NCBI RefSeq assembly: GCF_021018805.1
Contig: NC_086248.1
Location: forward strand, 100,551,739-100,615,738
Length of the DNA: 64,000 nt
DNA from: Prinia subflava
Taxonomy: Eukaryota; Chordata; Aves; Passeriformes; Cisticolidae
Reading direction: 5' to 3'
Positions 1-12,399 of this stretch are shown here, piece by piece. Made by a program: the position numbers and the translations under genes. Under the pieces are notes generated by a model, which had not been told where the DNA came from, searched no databases, and was given only the letters and a program-made list of their open reading frames with translations. Numbering within the stretch: position 1 is the first letter of the stretch; the number at the start of each line of letters is the position of its first letter.

Positions 1-992
1 CTTTTTGAAAAGATTGTCTCTAACTATTATATTTGCAAAATTATCTCTATGAATCTGAGCCCTTGTATGTCACTAGACCTATTTCCATTGATTTCTACAG
101 TCTGAGTTATAATGATGATGAACACTTACTACAAATAGTTTTAGCCAAAACTCAAACTAGTCAAGGTTATTCTTGTAGAATGTTCCCTATTCTTTCACAT
201 GAAAAAGTATCAAATCAGTTGAGATTTTATCTGCAAGGAACATGAAATTTTGGGAAATGAAAACTGATACATTAACAAAACATTCATATTTGTATTCTAC
301 ATTCAACAAATAACTAATTTCTCTATTTTTCTATAAAGTCCATTGCAAGGATGCAAGTGTACTTTCAAGTTCTAAAAGTTCCTTTATCAGTGTGCTGTGT
401 TGTCTTTCTACATTATATTCCAGGGTGTGTAACTTCTGGAACTCCAGGAGTGTGTAACACTCCAGTGTGGGGTAAGTACCATACATGCACTCAGAAGAGT
501 TAATTACTGTTACAAGGACCACAATTAAAATATGCAATTTGAAAGTAGGCAAAGGAAAACAAAGCACAACAGAGAAGTGAATGGCCAAGGGTGCAGAGAG
601 CAGATTCTCATGACCCAGGAATTAAGCAAAAATGCATGTTAATGGTGTAGGAATGTGCTCTGGGTTTGTTTTTGTGCATTTGCATGGACCCTGCAGTGAT
701 TAAAGCCGTGGCTAGCCACTGAAAGAATGAAATATAATGGCAGCATTGATTACAAGTGTTGAACACTAAATTGTGTAAGGAATAAGGCAAATATAGACTT
801 TTTCCTTTTAAATTTTGGTTAGTTGTTGACTTAAACTAGTGCCATCCCAGAAATCTAAGAAAACACATTTGTCAACCATCATATCAGCAGAATGCTATTT
901 TTGTGGCATAACTCATGTTATTTGAGTATATATGAACTTCCCATGCTTTGTTTCACTTGCACAAGATCTGCCTATGGCATAGCTCAGACATT

Positions 993-1240
993 CAGAGAAA
1001 ATGACTGTGTACATTGCTATTTCAGGTCATATGGCACTTGCTTCGACAGAAGAGGTTGCTAATTAAGCAATAACAATTAAGGCACTGGGCATTTCCTGCA
1101 GACTAATGACCAGCTAGGAGGAGCTGTGCCAAGGGCCATTAACCCCAGCCAGTCACTCACTGTGATTGGACAGATTTCTTTGAAGAATACTAATGTTTGA
1201 AAATAACAAGGACAATTCTGGCCATAATATAAATGTAAAC
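993..1240 (+). repeat. Copy A of a duplicated ~250-bp element
   Basis: Aligns with copy B at 4753-5010 in the same orientation. The core, about 1052-1157, is about 80% identical to 4811-4917 with a single-base gap. It includes exact blocks TAATGACCAGCTAG and AACCCCAGCCAGTCACT, and AT-rich homeobox-like motifs (CTAATTA, CAATTAAG). Similarity weakens but continues on both sides. I do not recognise the family. It could be an ancient transposon or a duplicated regulatory element. Confidence 0.75.
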
Positions 1241-4200
1241 AAGAATGACTCAAATTAAGTACATTATGATGGTTTGTATAGTGAATTCCAGGCCTATTCT
1301 GTATTCTGGGTAAGAGAGGAAAATGGATAGCAAGAAAATGGTACATCAAAGAATATTAAATGCCATTAAGCACTGAAGCTTCTCCTAACTGCTCTCTTCA
1401 CACTTGTCTCCTTGTATGTTTCTCTTTTGATGATGATTTGTAACTTCGGTTATCATCACAATTTTTGATAATTTAGCAAAAGCAGGTGCCTACCAGTGCT
1501 CTCGGTGAAAGGTCTACACTCAGGAGAATACAAGTACACATTTCCCTGCTTTCTTTGTACTCTATGGTCCTTGGTGGGCAGATCTGTGTAACTCTCTGAG
1601 ACCTGACTATTTCTTTCCAGAGATACAGAAGAGGGTTCAGGCCTGGAGTGTGTGGCTTTTCGTTTTGGTTTTTTTTTTTTTCATAATATTTGCAATGAAA
1701 TATTTTTGATAGGGCCTTTTTGAAAACAGTGCTACCAAACACCAGCCTGCTTGCCAATTATTGTTTTCTCAAATTAGAATGGTTTACCTTTTTATTATCC
1801 CTGCAAGAGATTCTTTGCTTTTCTCCACACAGGTGATTCTTCTCTGCAACAACCATTAACGTCTCCTAACTTAAATTTTATCCACAAGTAAGATTCAGTA
1901 AAATAAAAGAGGGAGAAACCCAGAAGGTAAAGTGGAAACAAGCTAATCAGATAGGTGCAAATCATCAATTACTTTCTCCGTTCCACAAGTAACTTATCAA
2001 TAAGGCTCTCCTTCACAGCCACCTTTTTCACAACCCTCATCCGCTGGTGGTTTTCACCTCTTTAAACACATTGATTCAAAGAAGTGGGTTAGCTATGAAG
2101 CAACCATTGCAATTTTCTGTCTCCAAGGTGAAATAAGCGGCTGTATTAAGACTATTTTTAACTAAACACATTTCTCTGAGGAAAAAGAATATGACTGTAG
2201 AATTCCTTTGTGAAACTTTTATCACTGTTCAAGACTCATACTCTATTACATTTCTCCTAATAGCTCAAAAACCTGATTATCACCTACATTTTACTCACAG
2301 TAAAGGATCATACATAAAAAGTTTGAAAAAAATATATATTAATCAGCTATAATACATGAAGAAGCATAGTATATTTATTGGAAAAAGGTCTGGAAATGCA
2401 GTCTTTAGTTCTCATTTTCCACATTTTCTGTCATTTTGCTTTAATAATGTGTCATGAAATTCCTACAATTATCGTAAAGCTTGTGAATGCGCTTGTAGAA
2501 GTGAAACACTCCCGTGCCAGTATGAATCCCCATAACATGGGTTTAAGGCAAAACCCCAAATTTTGGTTCTGTATGCACACCTGCATTACATTTGCAGTGC
2601 CTAAATTATTATGTAACACAGGTTTAGGTTCATCTGAAATGACTAAGAGCAATCAAAGCAATAAAGAATAAATGTTACATAATTTCAAGGAGTTTCATCA
2701 GAAATAACCAGCACCCAGACCTGTCGTTTTCATTCTTTCTTGTTTTCTCTTTGTAATGCCTCTTCTTTTTTCATTGGTCTTCCATTAGTCTTTTGGGTCA
2801 TTTAAAATGATGGGAACAAGATTTAAACTCAACATTTTGAACTTAAGAACAGATCATATTTTCTCTCTAATATCATATTTGTCTGCTGTCCTAGGACTTG
2901 TCTTTATCACTTGTTGTTCATCAAATGTTTTTCAATGTGATGAGAATAGAGAAAGTAACTGTAGACATTCTAGAGTTCACTTTTAAATACCATAAAACAG
3001 CAGCTGAAGTTTCCACAGAGACCAGAGCTTTATCATGGTTAGTAGAATTAGTTAGAAAAGTGCCTTTCCAAACCTAAAGAATGTTAAAAAACGTTTGTTT
3101 TTTTTGTTTTTTTTTTTTGTTTTTTTAAGGCCATGGGGAACAAGCAAAACTCAAAATAAAATAGTAATTTATAAAAAGGATACTATGGAATATTGGAAAT
3201 TATTGCAAGAATAAGGAAAACCTGTATTAAGCTCCAAGGAAGTTCTGCAAAGCATGAAAGAAAAGGAGAATTATGTTGGAGTTATTACTGAGTGCTAAGT
3301 ATTCAGATGCTTCTGTGTAGAGGATTAAATAAGAAGAAAATTAAATAACTAGAAAAAAAGTTTCTGACTAGGGCAATAGAGCTTCTGACCTCTCTATTTT
3401 GGACACGAACTTTTATGAAAATCCACTGACATCACATTAAGTATGCCATATGATATTCCAGTTGAATAAAATGAGGCACTATTTAAATATCTCTTGCTGA
3501 TTCACCTGAATTTTTCAAACTCTTCTCAGAAAGAGACAGCTGAGGACCTTTGTTTTATCGTTTAAACTCCTCTGTCATTTTAACCATGTAACACCGGCAA
3601 AAAGCAGGAAAACAAAGAAGATGAAAGAATAGAAAAGATGAAGCCCTGCTTGAAGAGTAGTCTCCAAACTAGATATTCACCACTGCACAAACACAAAACT
3701 ACACTACACACCAACTCTTTGGGCCTATCCTATAGTCCTATGTGCCAGCAAAAATCCTGGAAAACTACACCAGGAAAGAGATTCTCTTAAAGCAAAACAG
3801 ATGCTCATCTCTTTCGCATGAATTTGTTTTGCCAATTATAGTTGTGTTGGTGAGAAGAAAACAGTTGCTGAACTTCCTGTGTACAATTTCACTGTTATTT
3901 ATGGCTGATTATTCAACCTAGCTCTGTCAGTTTTCTAAAATCTTTTCACCATCACACTGAAGACAAGAATCTAATTAGCTGAATGCTAATTATTTTTGAG
4001 GAAAAGAATTTTTTTCTCAGAAAGTACAGGTTCACCTAGATAAAAATTTCTAAGAAAACCAAAGTAGTTTTAAAACACTGTCTTCATCTGAACTTGGTTT
4101 TCCTTTAGTTTATATTGCTTTGCATGATATTTTAGATTTTTGAGAATACTTTTTTTAAGTTTTGATAGAAATCAATTTGCTATTATCAAAACCAAGTGTT

Positions 4201-4752
4201 TCAATGTTTCTACCTCTGAATTGTATTTCTACAGAGTATTTTCCTCAGGAAGGAAACCTTTTCCAGACACAGATACTAAATACCACAGGGAAACTTAAAT
4301 CAATTTACCACAGATACTGAGCTATCAATTAATCCAATATCAAACATTCAAATACCCAGGCCATAGATATTAAGGAAACTACATCAATTTCTCCAAGCTT
4401 AGTTATATTTGGCTGCCCTGAGGTTCACAGTTGTATTAAAGCCTTTCTTTTCTTTTCTTACTTTCAGCTCCATATTCTCTAAACCAAGAGTTAGTTCCTG
4501 GCTGGTATTTTAGGCTCTTTTACAACATAAGTTATATAAGAAGCCTGACAGACTTTGCTCATCTTTACATTTTCAGTTTTGGGGATTACTTTGTTTAGCC
4601 ACTTATGCTGCAGTGATCTGTGGCAGTCCTGTGGATTTTCAGAGTTGGCTATAGAGCACTGATGGTGCTGGTCTTAACATTTTTCAAAGGAATAATTAAA
4701 AAAAAAATTACTATCACACGCTGTTTCAAGCAGTATTTCCAGATCCTCATTA
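1241..4752. other. Intron 2 DNA between the two copies
   Basis: Ordinary AT-rich intron. It contains a T-rich run at 3097-3126 (T blocks broken by G) and scattered A/T tracts. I see no gene, RNA gene or recognisable transposon. Confidence 0.7.
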
Positions 4753-5010
4753 AGAGAGAATGATGGTGACTCGGCACATAACTATTTCAGCTTAACACTG
4801 GTTAGATGGAAGAAGTTACTAATTATACAATAGCAATTAAGACATGGGGGTTTTCCTGGAGATTAATGACCAGCTAGCAGGAATTGTGTGCAAGGCTTTT
4901 AACCCCAGCCAGTCACTGCATTGCAGCAGAATCAGATGGCATTCTCTGAAGGATTTTGCTTTTCAGAATGGCAAACACCGGTCTGCATATAAGCACAGGG
5001 CTTTTTTGCT
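4753..5010 (+). repeat. Copy B of a duplicated ~250-bp element
   Basis: Second copy of the element at 993-1240, direct orientation, 3.76 kb away. It keeps the TAATGACCAGCTAG block at about 4863 and the AACCCCAGCCAGTCACT block at about 4901. It differs mostly by single-base changes, with few gaps, which suggests an old duplication. I saw no third copy in the window by eye. Confidence 0.75.
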
Positions 5011-5471
5011 CACCTACAGGGTATATCTAGTAGCAGATAATGAAGCCATGAAGTAATTAAAGGCAGATGCACACAGGAAAATAACACAAACCATAACACC
5101 CTCCCCCCCTGCAATACAGCTAAGTACTAGAGATAAACAGTTGAATGTTCCATCATGCATTTTAACTTTTCATTCCTTTTAGAGATAGGATCAGATCTTT
5201 CACTGATTTAAATCAGGCAACACTGACACCTAAATTAGCATTTTAAATCAGAACTAGCTTGAGTATTTGCAGGGAGTCCCCCACACATAACCATTCAATA
5301 TGTGCTGGCTTAGCTCTTGAATGGATCAGATGTAAGAAACCTTTTCATCCTTTTTGGATGAAGTTGAAGCAGAAGCCTCTCATTAGTTCATATCTCACCT
5401 CACTAGATTTTTTTTTCTTTACATTCAAAATTGATCTCTCTTCCCAGCAGCATTTCTATGGCAGTTTGACC

Positions 5472-5890
5472 TGTGGCAGCCCTCTTGTTAGAGGGTAGAA
5501 GTGAGCTAAGACACAGACTTCTTGTTTATCACAGCATGAAAAGGATCCTGGTTTATTCCTCTTTACACCTTAGCCATCCTTACTCCAACTATTCACTGAC
5601 TCTGGCTGCAGCAAAATCCTGCTGGAGGCTTCTCTTGCAGCTTCTGACTATTGGTTATTTCCTGCTAAACTCTGAACGCAGATATTAGTCTGCAGACTGT
5701 GAATGCAGGTTTTACCTAGCTACTAAGAAGGTTCCTCCTCCATGATGACCCTCCCGTACCAGCAAACTCACTCCCTTTTATCACATTTACCTTTATTGGC
5801 TATAGCTGTGACTCATCAGGGCCAGGCTTTATTGGGTAACTAACACAGCTGTTACTTATCAGGGGCAAGGTTACCTGTATTCCCTTCTAC
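5472..5890 (-). mobile_element. Probable solo LTR of an endogenous retrovirus (minus orientation)
   Basis: Read on the minus strand, the order of signals fits an LTR. There are two CCAAT boxes (at 5831-5835 and 5795-5799) within a repeated ~40-bp unit, and an AP-1 site (TGACTCA at 5809-5815). Downstream comes a TATA-like GATAAAAGGG (about 5773-5783), then AATAAA (5557-5552), then a U5-like tail ending ...GGCTGCCACA at 5472. The far boundary is uncertain (a TG near 5885-5895), and I could not find matching target-site duplications. No internal retroviral genes were seen. The alternative is unique DNA that happens to carry promoter-like motifs. Confidence 0.45.
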
Positions 5891-6084
5891 ATACACTTAT
5901 CTGGCTGTGGAGGGAAGAGTTTTGTGTTTTAGTAGCAGATGGACAACATTGAGGTAGTACCAAGGGATGTCCAGGTGATTTGCTGCTGTTAAACATGAGA
6001 GGAAAATGGAATGGTACATCTTCAATGTTAAAAAAAAAAATAGAATAAACTTTCTGAAGGTCTGAGATATTAACTGCTAGACCA

Positions 6085-6660
6085 GTCCAGACTCTGGAGG
6101 TGGAGAAAGGGAACAACAACAGCTGCTGTGGCCTCGGAGAGGGGGAACGGGGCTCAGAGCAGCGCGGGGCAGGTGCCCAGGAACAGCTGCTGGAAGCTGG
6201 CTGGGAAAGCTGCTGGGGTCTGGGAACGGAGATGGGGACCCAGCAGGGGCTGGCCGGAGTGGGGAGGGGGTCTGGAGCCAAACTTGCAGAGGGGTGAAGG
6301 CAACAGCTGCTGAGGATGAGGCGAGGCCAGGGAAGGAGCAGGAGGCAGAGGGAGAGCGGCAAAGGAGAAAACATCCCGGCTCCGAGCCAGGGCGGAGGGC
6401 AGAGTCCTGGGAGGGAAAGGCACCGCTCCGCAGGGCAGAGCCAGGCAGCTGCTGCGGCCGAAGGAGAGGCACCGGGAACCAAAACAGAGCTCTGGGAACA
6501 CGGGCAAACAGCTGCGGTGGGGTGGACGGGATGGCAAAGCTGCAAACAGGCTTTGGTGGATGAAGGAGGGCACAGCTGCTGAGGGACAGACGGGGAGAGG
6601 AGCAGAAGAATTAAAAGCCCAGGGGGAAAGGAGCCAGAGCTCATCCCAGTGGAAGAGAAA
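6085..6660. repeat. Degenerate purine-rich minisatellite with CAGCTGCTG core
   Basis: The plus strand is strongly purine- and GC-rich against an AT-rich background. It repeats a CAGCTGCTG-like core near 6118, 6183, 6207, 6302, 6444, 6508 and 6572, separated by GGGAGG/GGAACC-like purine blocks. Spacing is irregular, so the array is decayed. Several overlapping open frames on both strands arise from the lack of stop codons in such composition. None resembles a known protein. Confidence 0.6.
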
Positions 6661-6764
6661 AAGGACTGAGAAACAAAGACTTGAGAACATTCCCATTTTA
6701 AGAATAAAATATATTTCTTTTTCTTTGTACAAAGCAGTTAAATACTTTTGTCTTCCGAAGTCCT

Positions 6765-7375
6765 ACCCAAATAGCCGGCACAGGGGAGCAGCACACGCTG
6801 GCAGCCTCACGGACAGGCTGCGGGTGCTGGAGAACCCCGCGACCCCAGTGGAGCGGCCGCAGCACCCAGGCCTCCTGGCTGCCCTCTGGATGCAAAGGCT
6901 TCCCCGGGCTGCTAGAAGGGCTCTGAAATGTACAGCAGCCTCAGGCAGCCATCGTCTGCGGCAGGACTGGTCAAAATGCACCTGGGAGATGGCATCCCCA
7001 CCCTGCAGCGCAGCTACACCCCAAAACGCTGCTGCTGGCAGGGGTAAAGATGGTGCACAGTTTTCTGGCACAGCATTTGAAAAGGTTGTTTTTTTGTTTT
7101 TTTCCTGGCAAAGGACTCCAAAGGGCTTCCCCCCTTGACAGCGCGGCACCCCGGTTAATCCACGTTCAGGCTGCAGTGTTGTCCTGCCATTTGGTGCCCA
7201 GCTGGGGCAGTGAGCTCTGTGCCGCCCACCCGCCCCGCGGCCCAGCGCCGGGCCCCGGCAGAGCCCCCGGCAGCGGGGCCGTGCGGAGGGCCCGCGCCGC
7301 CGCCACACGGGCCTGCCGTGCCCAGCCTGGGAACGAGGGCTGCGGCTGGCGGCAGCCTGCGCCGCCGTAGTGACA
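6765..7375. promoter_or_regulatory. Small GC/CpG-rich island in intron 2
   Basis: About 600 bp of GC-rich DNA, most CpG-dense at 7210-7370 (CGCC and GCCG runs, GC boxes). It is isolated in an AT-rich intron and adjoins the purine-rich minisatellite. It could be an internal promoter, an enhancer, or part of a GC-rich transposon insertion. Open frames here (up to 214 codons, minus strand) are not recognisable and are probably compositional. Confidence 0.45.
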
Positions 7376-9949
7376 CAAAAAACTGTGAAAGAGGAAAGAG
7401 CTTCCACATTTAGACTCGTACGTGGTAGATACTGCCGTGGATACCAGCGTTGCTAAGCATGCTGCTTCCTAGGGAAGTCTGTGCTCCTGGAAGCACATGC
7501 TTGTGGGACTACTTTAATCTAGAGATAATATTAATGCATCTTGTGGGGAGACATACAGCGCAAAGCCAGGCCCATCCTAGATACTGCAGAGATGCAAAGA
7601 GGTCAGCTATAACTACTTCAGGTCAATAATTTTTGTTTTAATTACCACAGATAAATTGCTGCTGTAAACCAGGCTGTCAGTCATAAGTGTAGCTGAAAGT
7701 GAACGTAATGGAGGAAGTTCTATTTATTCAGGAGAGAATCTTGTATTTGTAATGTTATTTATTACTTTCCTCTGTTTCACGTGGTTTTGCTTTAGTACTC
7801 TTCTATTACATTCTTTTTGTAGTTTCTTTAGCACACAAGTCCATACCTTTTCTTTCATCATCTTAGAATTCTCTTTTCACACTCTTGCACTCTGGGCATA
7901 TGGAACTCCCTTTTTTCCTCTTTCCTGGTATTATTTTTTGAATATTTCTGCTGTGTTCTTAAACTCATTCTTCTCCCACTTTTGTTCTGAGCCACATTTG
8001 CATCCTTATGCCTCTTTTTCCACATATAATATGAAACTATGATGAAATAAGGTAAACAGAAACGTGCTTATGCTCAAAATGAAGGATATGGAATTTTCAT
8101 GTGAATAGTGGAGCTATTCTCTTTCTTTAGGTGCCATTTAACATCACTGAAAAAAATAACTTTATTAAGTGAACAATTTTTTTTCCTTACAGATGTCTGG
8201 CATTGAATTTATTTTCTCATAAAATAGTTCTCCATGAGAATGACATTCCTAATCTCTCCATAAATAATTCATTATTTTGTTCAGTTTTCAAAGGATATTA
8301 TCAGTAATAAAAAGGAGGCATTGAAATCAGCAGCTGCTTTACAAAGAAATGCCATTTTGTCTCTTTCCTCTCTGTTAAGGCACTTAGCCACTTGCCCCTC
8401 TCCTCCTAACACTTCTGGGCTGTCAAAGTATAAGGATGTGAGAATATGCCTTGGCACTTCTTCCTTTGTTGGTTATACAACTTCTGCTGGCATATAGAAA
8501 AATTAATATTAAGGACAGAGTACTTGAATCATTTCTCATCCTTGCATTTGTTAATTCACTTAGCACTATTTAAGAGGTCTAGACATAGAATCACAGATAT
8601 CCATTGACATTAGAATATGGAAATTTCACATGCTTATTGGTATGATGTTGATGCTTTTGTGACCAAGAAACAATTAAATTCTTTCAGTAGAGCCCTAAAA
8701 CATTGTTATTTTCCTAAGTGGCATCTAAGGCATGCTGATATTGAGGACAAGCATTAATATTTCTGTAGCATAACAGCAGCAGTGATCATTCACTACACTT
8801 CTCCTTTCATTACTTTGGCATCTTTCATCTTCTAGCTATTTGTCTAAACAAGATTTAGCTCAATAAATGTTCTGCTATGACAGAAAGAATTTTGTGTTAA
8901 TTTAAAGGAAAAATAACCAAATACATTACATGTCCTTTTTGGGGAGATTTCTGTCTCAAGTTCTTTAGCTGGAAAATGTTATGGAACAAAAATTGTTAGA
9001 ACCTAAGCCAATATATCAAAATGCTATAAATATACCAAATTCTTTCTAACATGACAAGATTAACCAGTAACTTATTCAGATACTGTAGAAATCTGTATGT
9101 CCCTTACACAAATTTACTACATAAATCAAAAATGAAAACCTGCCTATGCAATACTTTTAAAAGCTGGGAATAACCAATTCTCCTTTGCAGGTGAGTAAGC
9201 AGCAGTCCCAAAGCAGTCAGAAAAACTAATGAATGCAATGATATACTAATGGCTGTGTCATCTTTAGGTAATAAAAGTTAGAACTCCAGGCTTATGTTAA
9301 ATTGTCAATAAGGTTCTTGTTTCTTTAATACCTGCTGGTATTAAATCTCTCTCCCAGAGAGATTGTGAAGGACCAAGCCATTTGGGCGCTATATTCCTCA
9401 TTCAAGTAACTCAACTGAAACAAGGCAGCCATTTCATATCTTAATACCAATATAGATAACCTGGAGAAAGGAATGAAGTTCCTTTTCTGCTTTCTGACAG
9501 ACACATGAGAAGGCTACCTTTTTACTTGGCAGAAGCTTTCATACATTTCAATTAAAAATTATGTGGCCAGGATTTGGCTAACAGATAAAATTTAATTAAA
9601 AAATGGCATAAAGATCTATTTGGGGTCAATTGATTTTGCAACTTTAGTAATTTCATGTGAAAATGTGACACACATTTATGTATGATTTCTTCAAATCTTG
9701 CCTTCAGTGCAAATCATAAATGGTAAAGGACAATCACTATTTTATAGTTAACAGGACTTAGGTCATATCCCTTGTGGAGCTTTGCCATCAACAAAAGTAA
9801 TTTCTAAAACATCCTGACATTAATTTATGAACACACTGGCTTAAACATACTTATTGTATAAGGCTAAGGCATACGTAAATTATTTTCAAAACAAACACAT
9901 ACAGGAAGCCTTCTGTATTCTTTGATGCTTTGTTTTCTCCTGGTTTTGA

Positions 9950-10146
9950 TTTAGGTTTTGTTTGTTTGTTGGTTGGTTGGTTTTGGGTGTTTGTTTGTTT
10001 GTCTGTCTTTTTCTGTTTGCTTGTTTTGGTTTTTTGGGTGGTTTTTGTTTGTTTGTTTGTTTGGTTTGGTTTGGAGGTGGTTTGGTTTTTTTTTTGTGTT
10101 TTTTTGGTTGTTGTTGTTGTCGTTGGGTTTTTTTGCTTGTTTGTTT
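9950..10146 (+). repeat. G/T-rich low-complexity tract
   Basis: About 200 bp made almost only of T and G, built of GTTT, GGTT and TTGG units. Open frames across it translate to F/V/C/L/W-rich low-complexity peptides and are not genes. It is probably the decayed product of a GTTT-type simple repeat. Confidence 0.9.
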
Positions 10147-10628
10147 GTTCCCTTTCCTTGCTTTATGATTGTAACAGTGGTAACAGATGGTAACAGTGAG
10201 TTAAAGCATTACTATGAATTAATCTATAAGGACTCATGGCTTTGTAGCCAGTATACACATGATCTGGTGCTGTCTGCTCATTGAAAAATCATCATCTTTG
10301 GGAGAGACAGGTCACCTCAGGCCCCTTGATACATCTAGTTCTGGAAAAAGACATTCTCACAAATACCAAAATAAAGTCCACATGCCTTGAATATGACTTT
10401 GTCAGAAGAACATGTCCAATAATACACTAAGTTTTAAAGAATCTTGTCTCCAATATTCTGTAACTGGAGCTAAGGATTCAACTTGACTTCAAGCAAAAAA
10501 TGTAGAGGCTTTTACATCTTGGTTTCACCTAGAAGAAAAATAGATCCTTTTCATCTTTGTACATGTTCATGTTTTCATGTGTTGATAGGAGATGCACTTG
10601 CCCACCTAAGTCAAGTTTATCCTGAAGA

Positions 10629-10630
<2 letters not shown>

Positions 10631-10660
<30 letters not shown>
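10631..10660. repeat. (AT)15 microsatellite
   Basis: Fifteen uninterrupted AT units, followed by AT-rich sequence to about 10690. Confidence 0.95.
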
Positions 10661-10664
<4 letters not shown>

Positions 10665-12399
10665 TATATGTATACAAATATATTTCATTTATTAAAAAAA
10701 AACCCAAAAAAACAGGCATTGGAGATAAATGCCCTAGCCACTAAACTATTGATGATGCAGGGATACAGCTAAGATGAGGATTATGTTTGATGACATATTT
10801 CTTGCAACTGATATGTTTCTGTGGGAGAACTCCATTAAAATTCTTAATAATATTCTAATGATGAATCAGTTCATTAAAAAAAAATCAGCTTAGCTATGTG
10901 TAAGCATATTTTAATCAGTAGGCATATTGTAGTAAGTTCGTGCTTGAAAATTAAAGAAAACTTAATGCTATTTGAAGTGGATTTTTTATTAGTATAGTAC
11001 AGTAGTAGGGACCATGTAGAGACAGTGTAAAAGATGTGAATGGTAAATACGATTTTCTGTGTCTCCAGATCACATTTTCCTGTAAGCTGATTCCTGTTTC
11101 ACTTTTAAACTCTTAGACTTATACGTTAGTTAATTTCCTTTGAAAATCCTTTTCTTAAGAAATTATTATATAGAACTGTTTGGCCTATATTTTATAGGAT
11201 CCAGCATCTGATATGCACAGACTAAACACATAGTTGGTGGCTCCAGACCTTCATAGCAGTCAAAAAGTAATTTAACTACTCTGAAGACAATTGTCATAGC
11301 ATTACCATTTTTTAAAATTCAAGTGAGATCCCAGAAGCTGCACACAACTTCTGCCTGTTTTCACCCCAGATATTTTTACTGAATAGCTCTGCAGTAGCTG
11401 AGAAGAGCTACAAATTTGTTTTCATGCATAAGGGCTCATTAAATTGCTGGATTGCAAGAATGTATAAATTATTTATCCCTATAGAGAAACAGGTTTTAGA
11501 ATTCACAGCTCAGAATAGATTCCAATTCCCCTCTCATATAGAGAGTCACTGATGTAATTAAAGGTTAAAATCAAGGAGATCAAATGTTAAAAGGATAAAC
11601 GTGTTCCCTCTCTCCTGAGCTCAGGCATACAATGCACTGCCGTGCTTCCTCTCCTCCTTAGCTGATGCTAAGGCCTTGACTATCTCCCTCCATAATTATC
11701 TCAGGTTAGGAACAGAGTTTAGCTCATGTTTTTATGATGTTTGCAGTGCTAGGGGACAGATCATTCTCTTCATTCTTTCTTTGGCAAGGATAAAAGTGAA
11801 AACAAAAGAAAATACTCTGCTTCCATGGGAAATATCGGGTGCAGTGCTGTTCCAGGCAATGGAAGTTCTGTCAGAAGCAGCTCCTCAGCTCCCTTGAGCA
11901 CCACCTCATGTTGAAATTGCTGACAGGCTGAGCTAGGCTACCTGGCCTCTACATTGTCAAACGGTGAACATAAAATCTTTACTGAGGGAAAGGCTAATAT
12001 ATCCCCTCATGAATTCTAATGACAGACAGTGTTTCCAAACCTTCAGTGAGACCATTACAAACTTTATAGACTATAATCGATTTTTACGTCTCGCAAACAG
12101 GCCATCTGCAATTTATAAGCTGCATCATTAGACCTTTTCTCATTGCTTCTATTTTGTTCTTGGTGATGCATAATGTGTTGCTAGTCAGGAAAATTGATTA
12201 ATTCCTTACTTTTGGTTCTTGGTTTTTGGACTATTTTTGTTTGACTTCCTCAGCTATTTTGATTCTAAAGACAGAAAAATCACCCCAGATGAAGCCTTAG
12301 TTTCTTATTTATTTATTTATTGTATTTTATTTCTTACTAATAGCTTACTTGGAACTCTCTCTGGCTGCAGTGATAGAGTGTAAGACAAAAGCAATGTTA

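Larger units (their letters stand above)
7380..12399. other. AT-rich intron 2 segment
   Basis: No gene seen. It contains the G/T-rich tract at 9950-10146, the AT microsatellite at 10631-10660, and a 9-bp stem/3-base loop inverted repeat at 9344-9364 (AATCTCTCT-CCC-AGAGAGATT). The rest is unremarkable AT-rich DNA. Confidence 0.7.

Noticed and set aside
2378..2671. 97-codon plus-strand open frame overlapping a 66-codon minus-strand one
   Set aside because: No recognisable similarity, no promoter or splice context. Chance opens of this size are common in 64 kb.
5871..6644. 257-codon minus-strand open frame and plus-strand counterparts
   Set aside because: They lie over a purine-rich minisatellite. 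Low-complexity composition removes stop codons, and no family is recognisable.
6763..7407. 214-codon minus-strand open frame
   Set aside because: Sits in a CpG-rich island, Ala/Arg/Gly-rich, with overlapping open frames in all directions and no known domain.
9344..9364. 9-bp stem hairpin as a terminator or RNA element
   Set aside because: Eukaryotic intron setting and chance-level size. Nothing nearby gives it a role.
9930..10284. Membrane-protein-like F/V/C/L-rich open frames
   Set aside because: Translations of a G/T-only simple tract.
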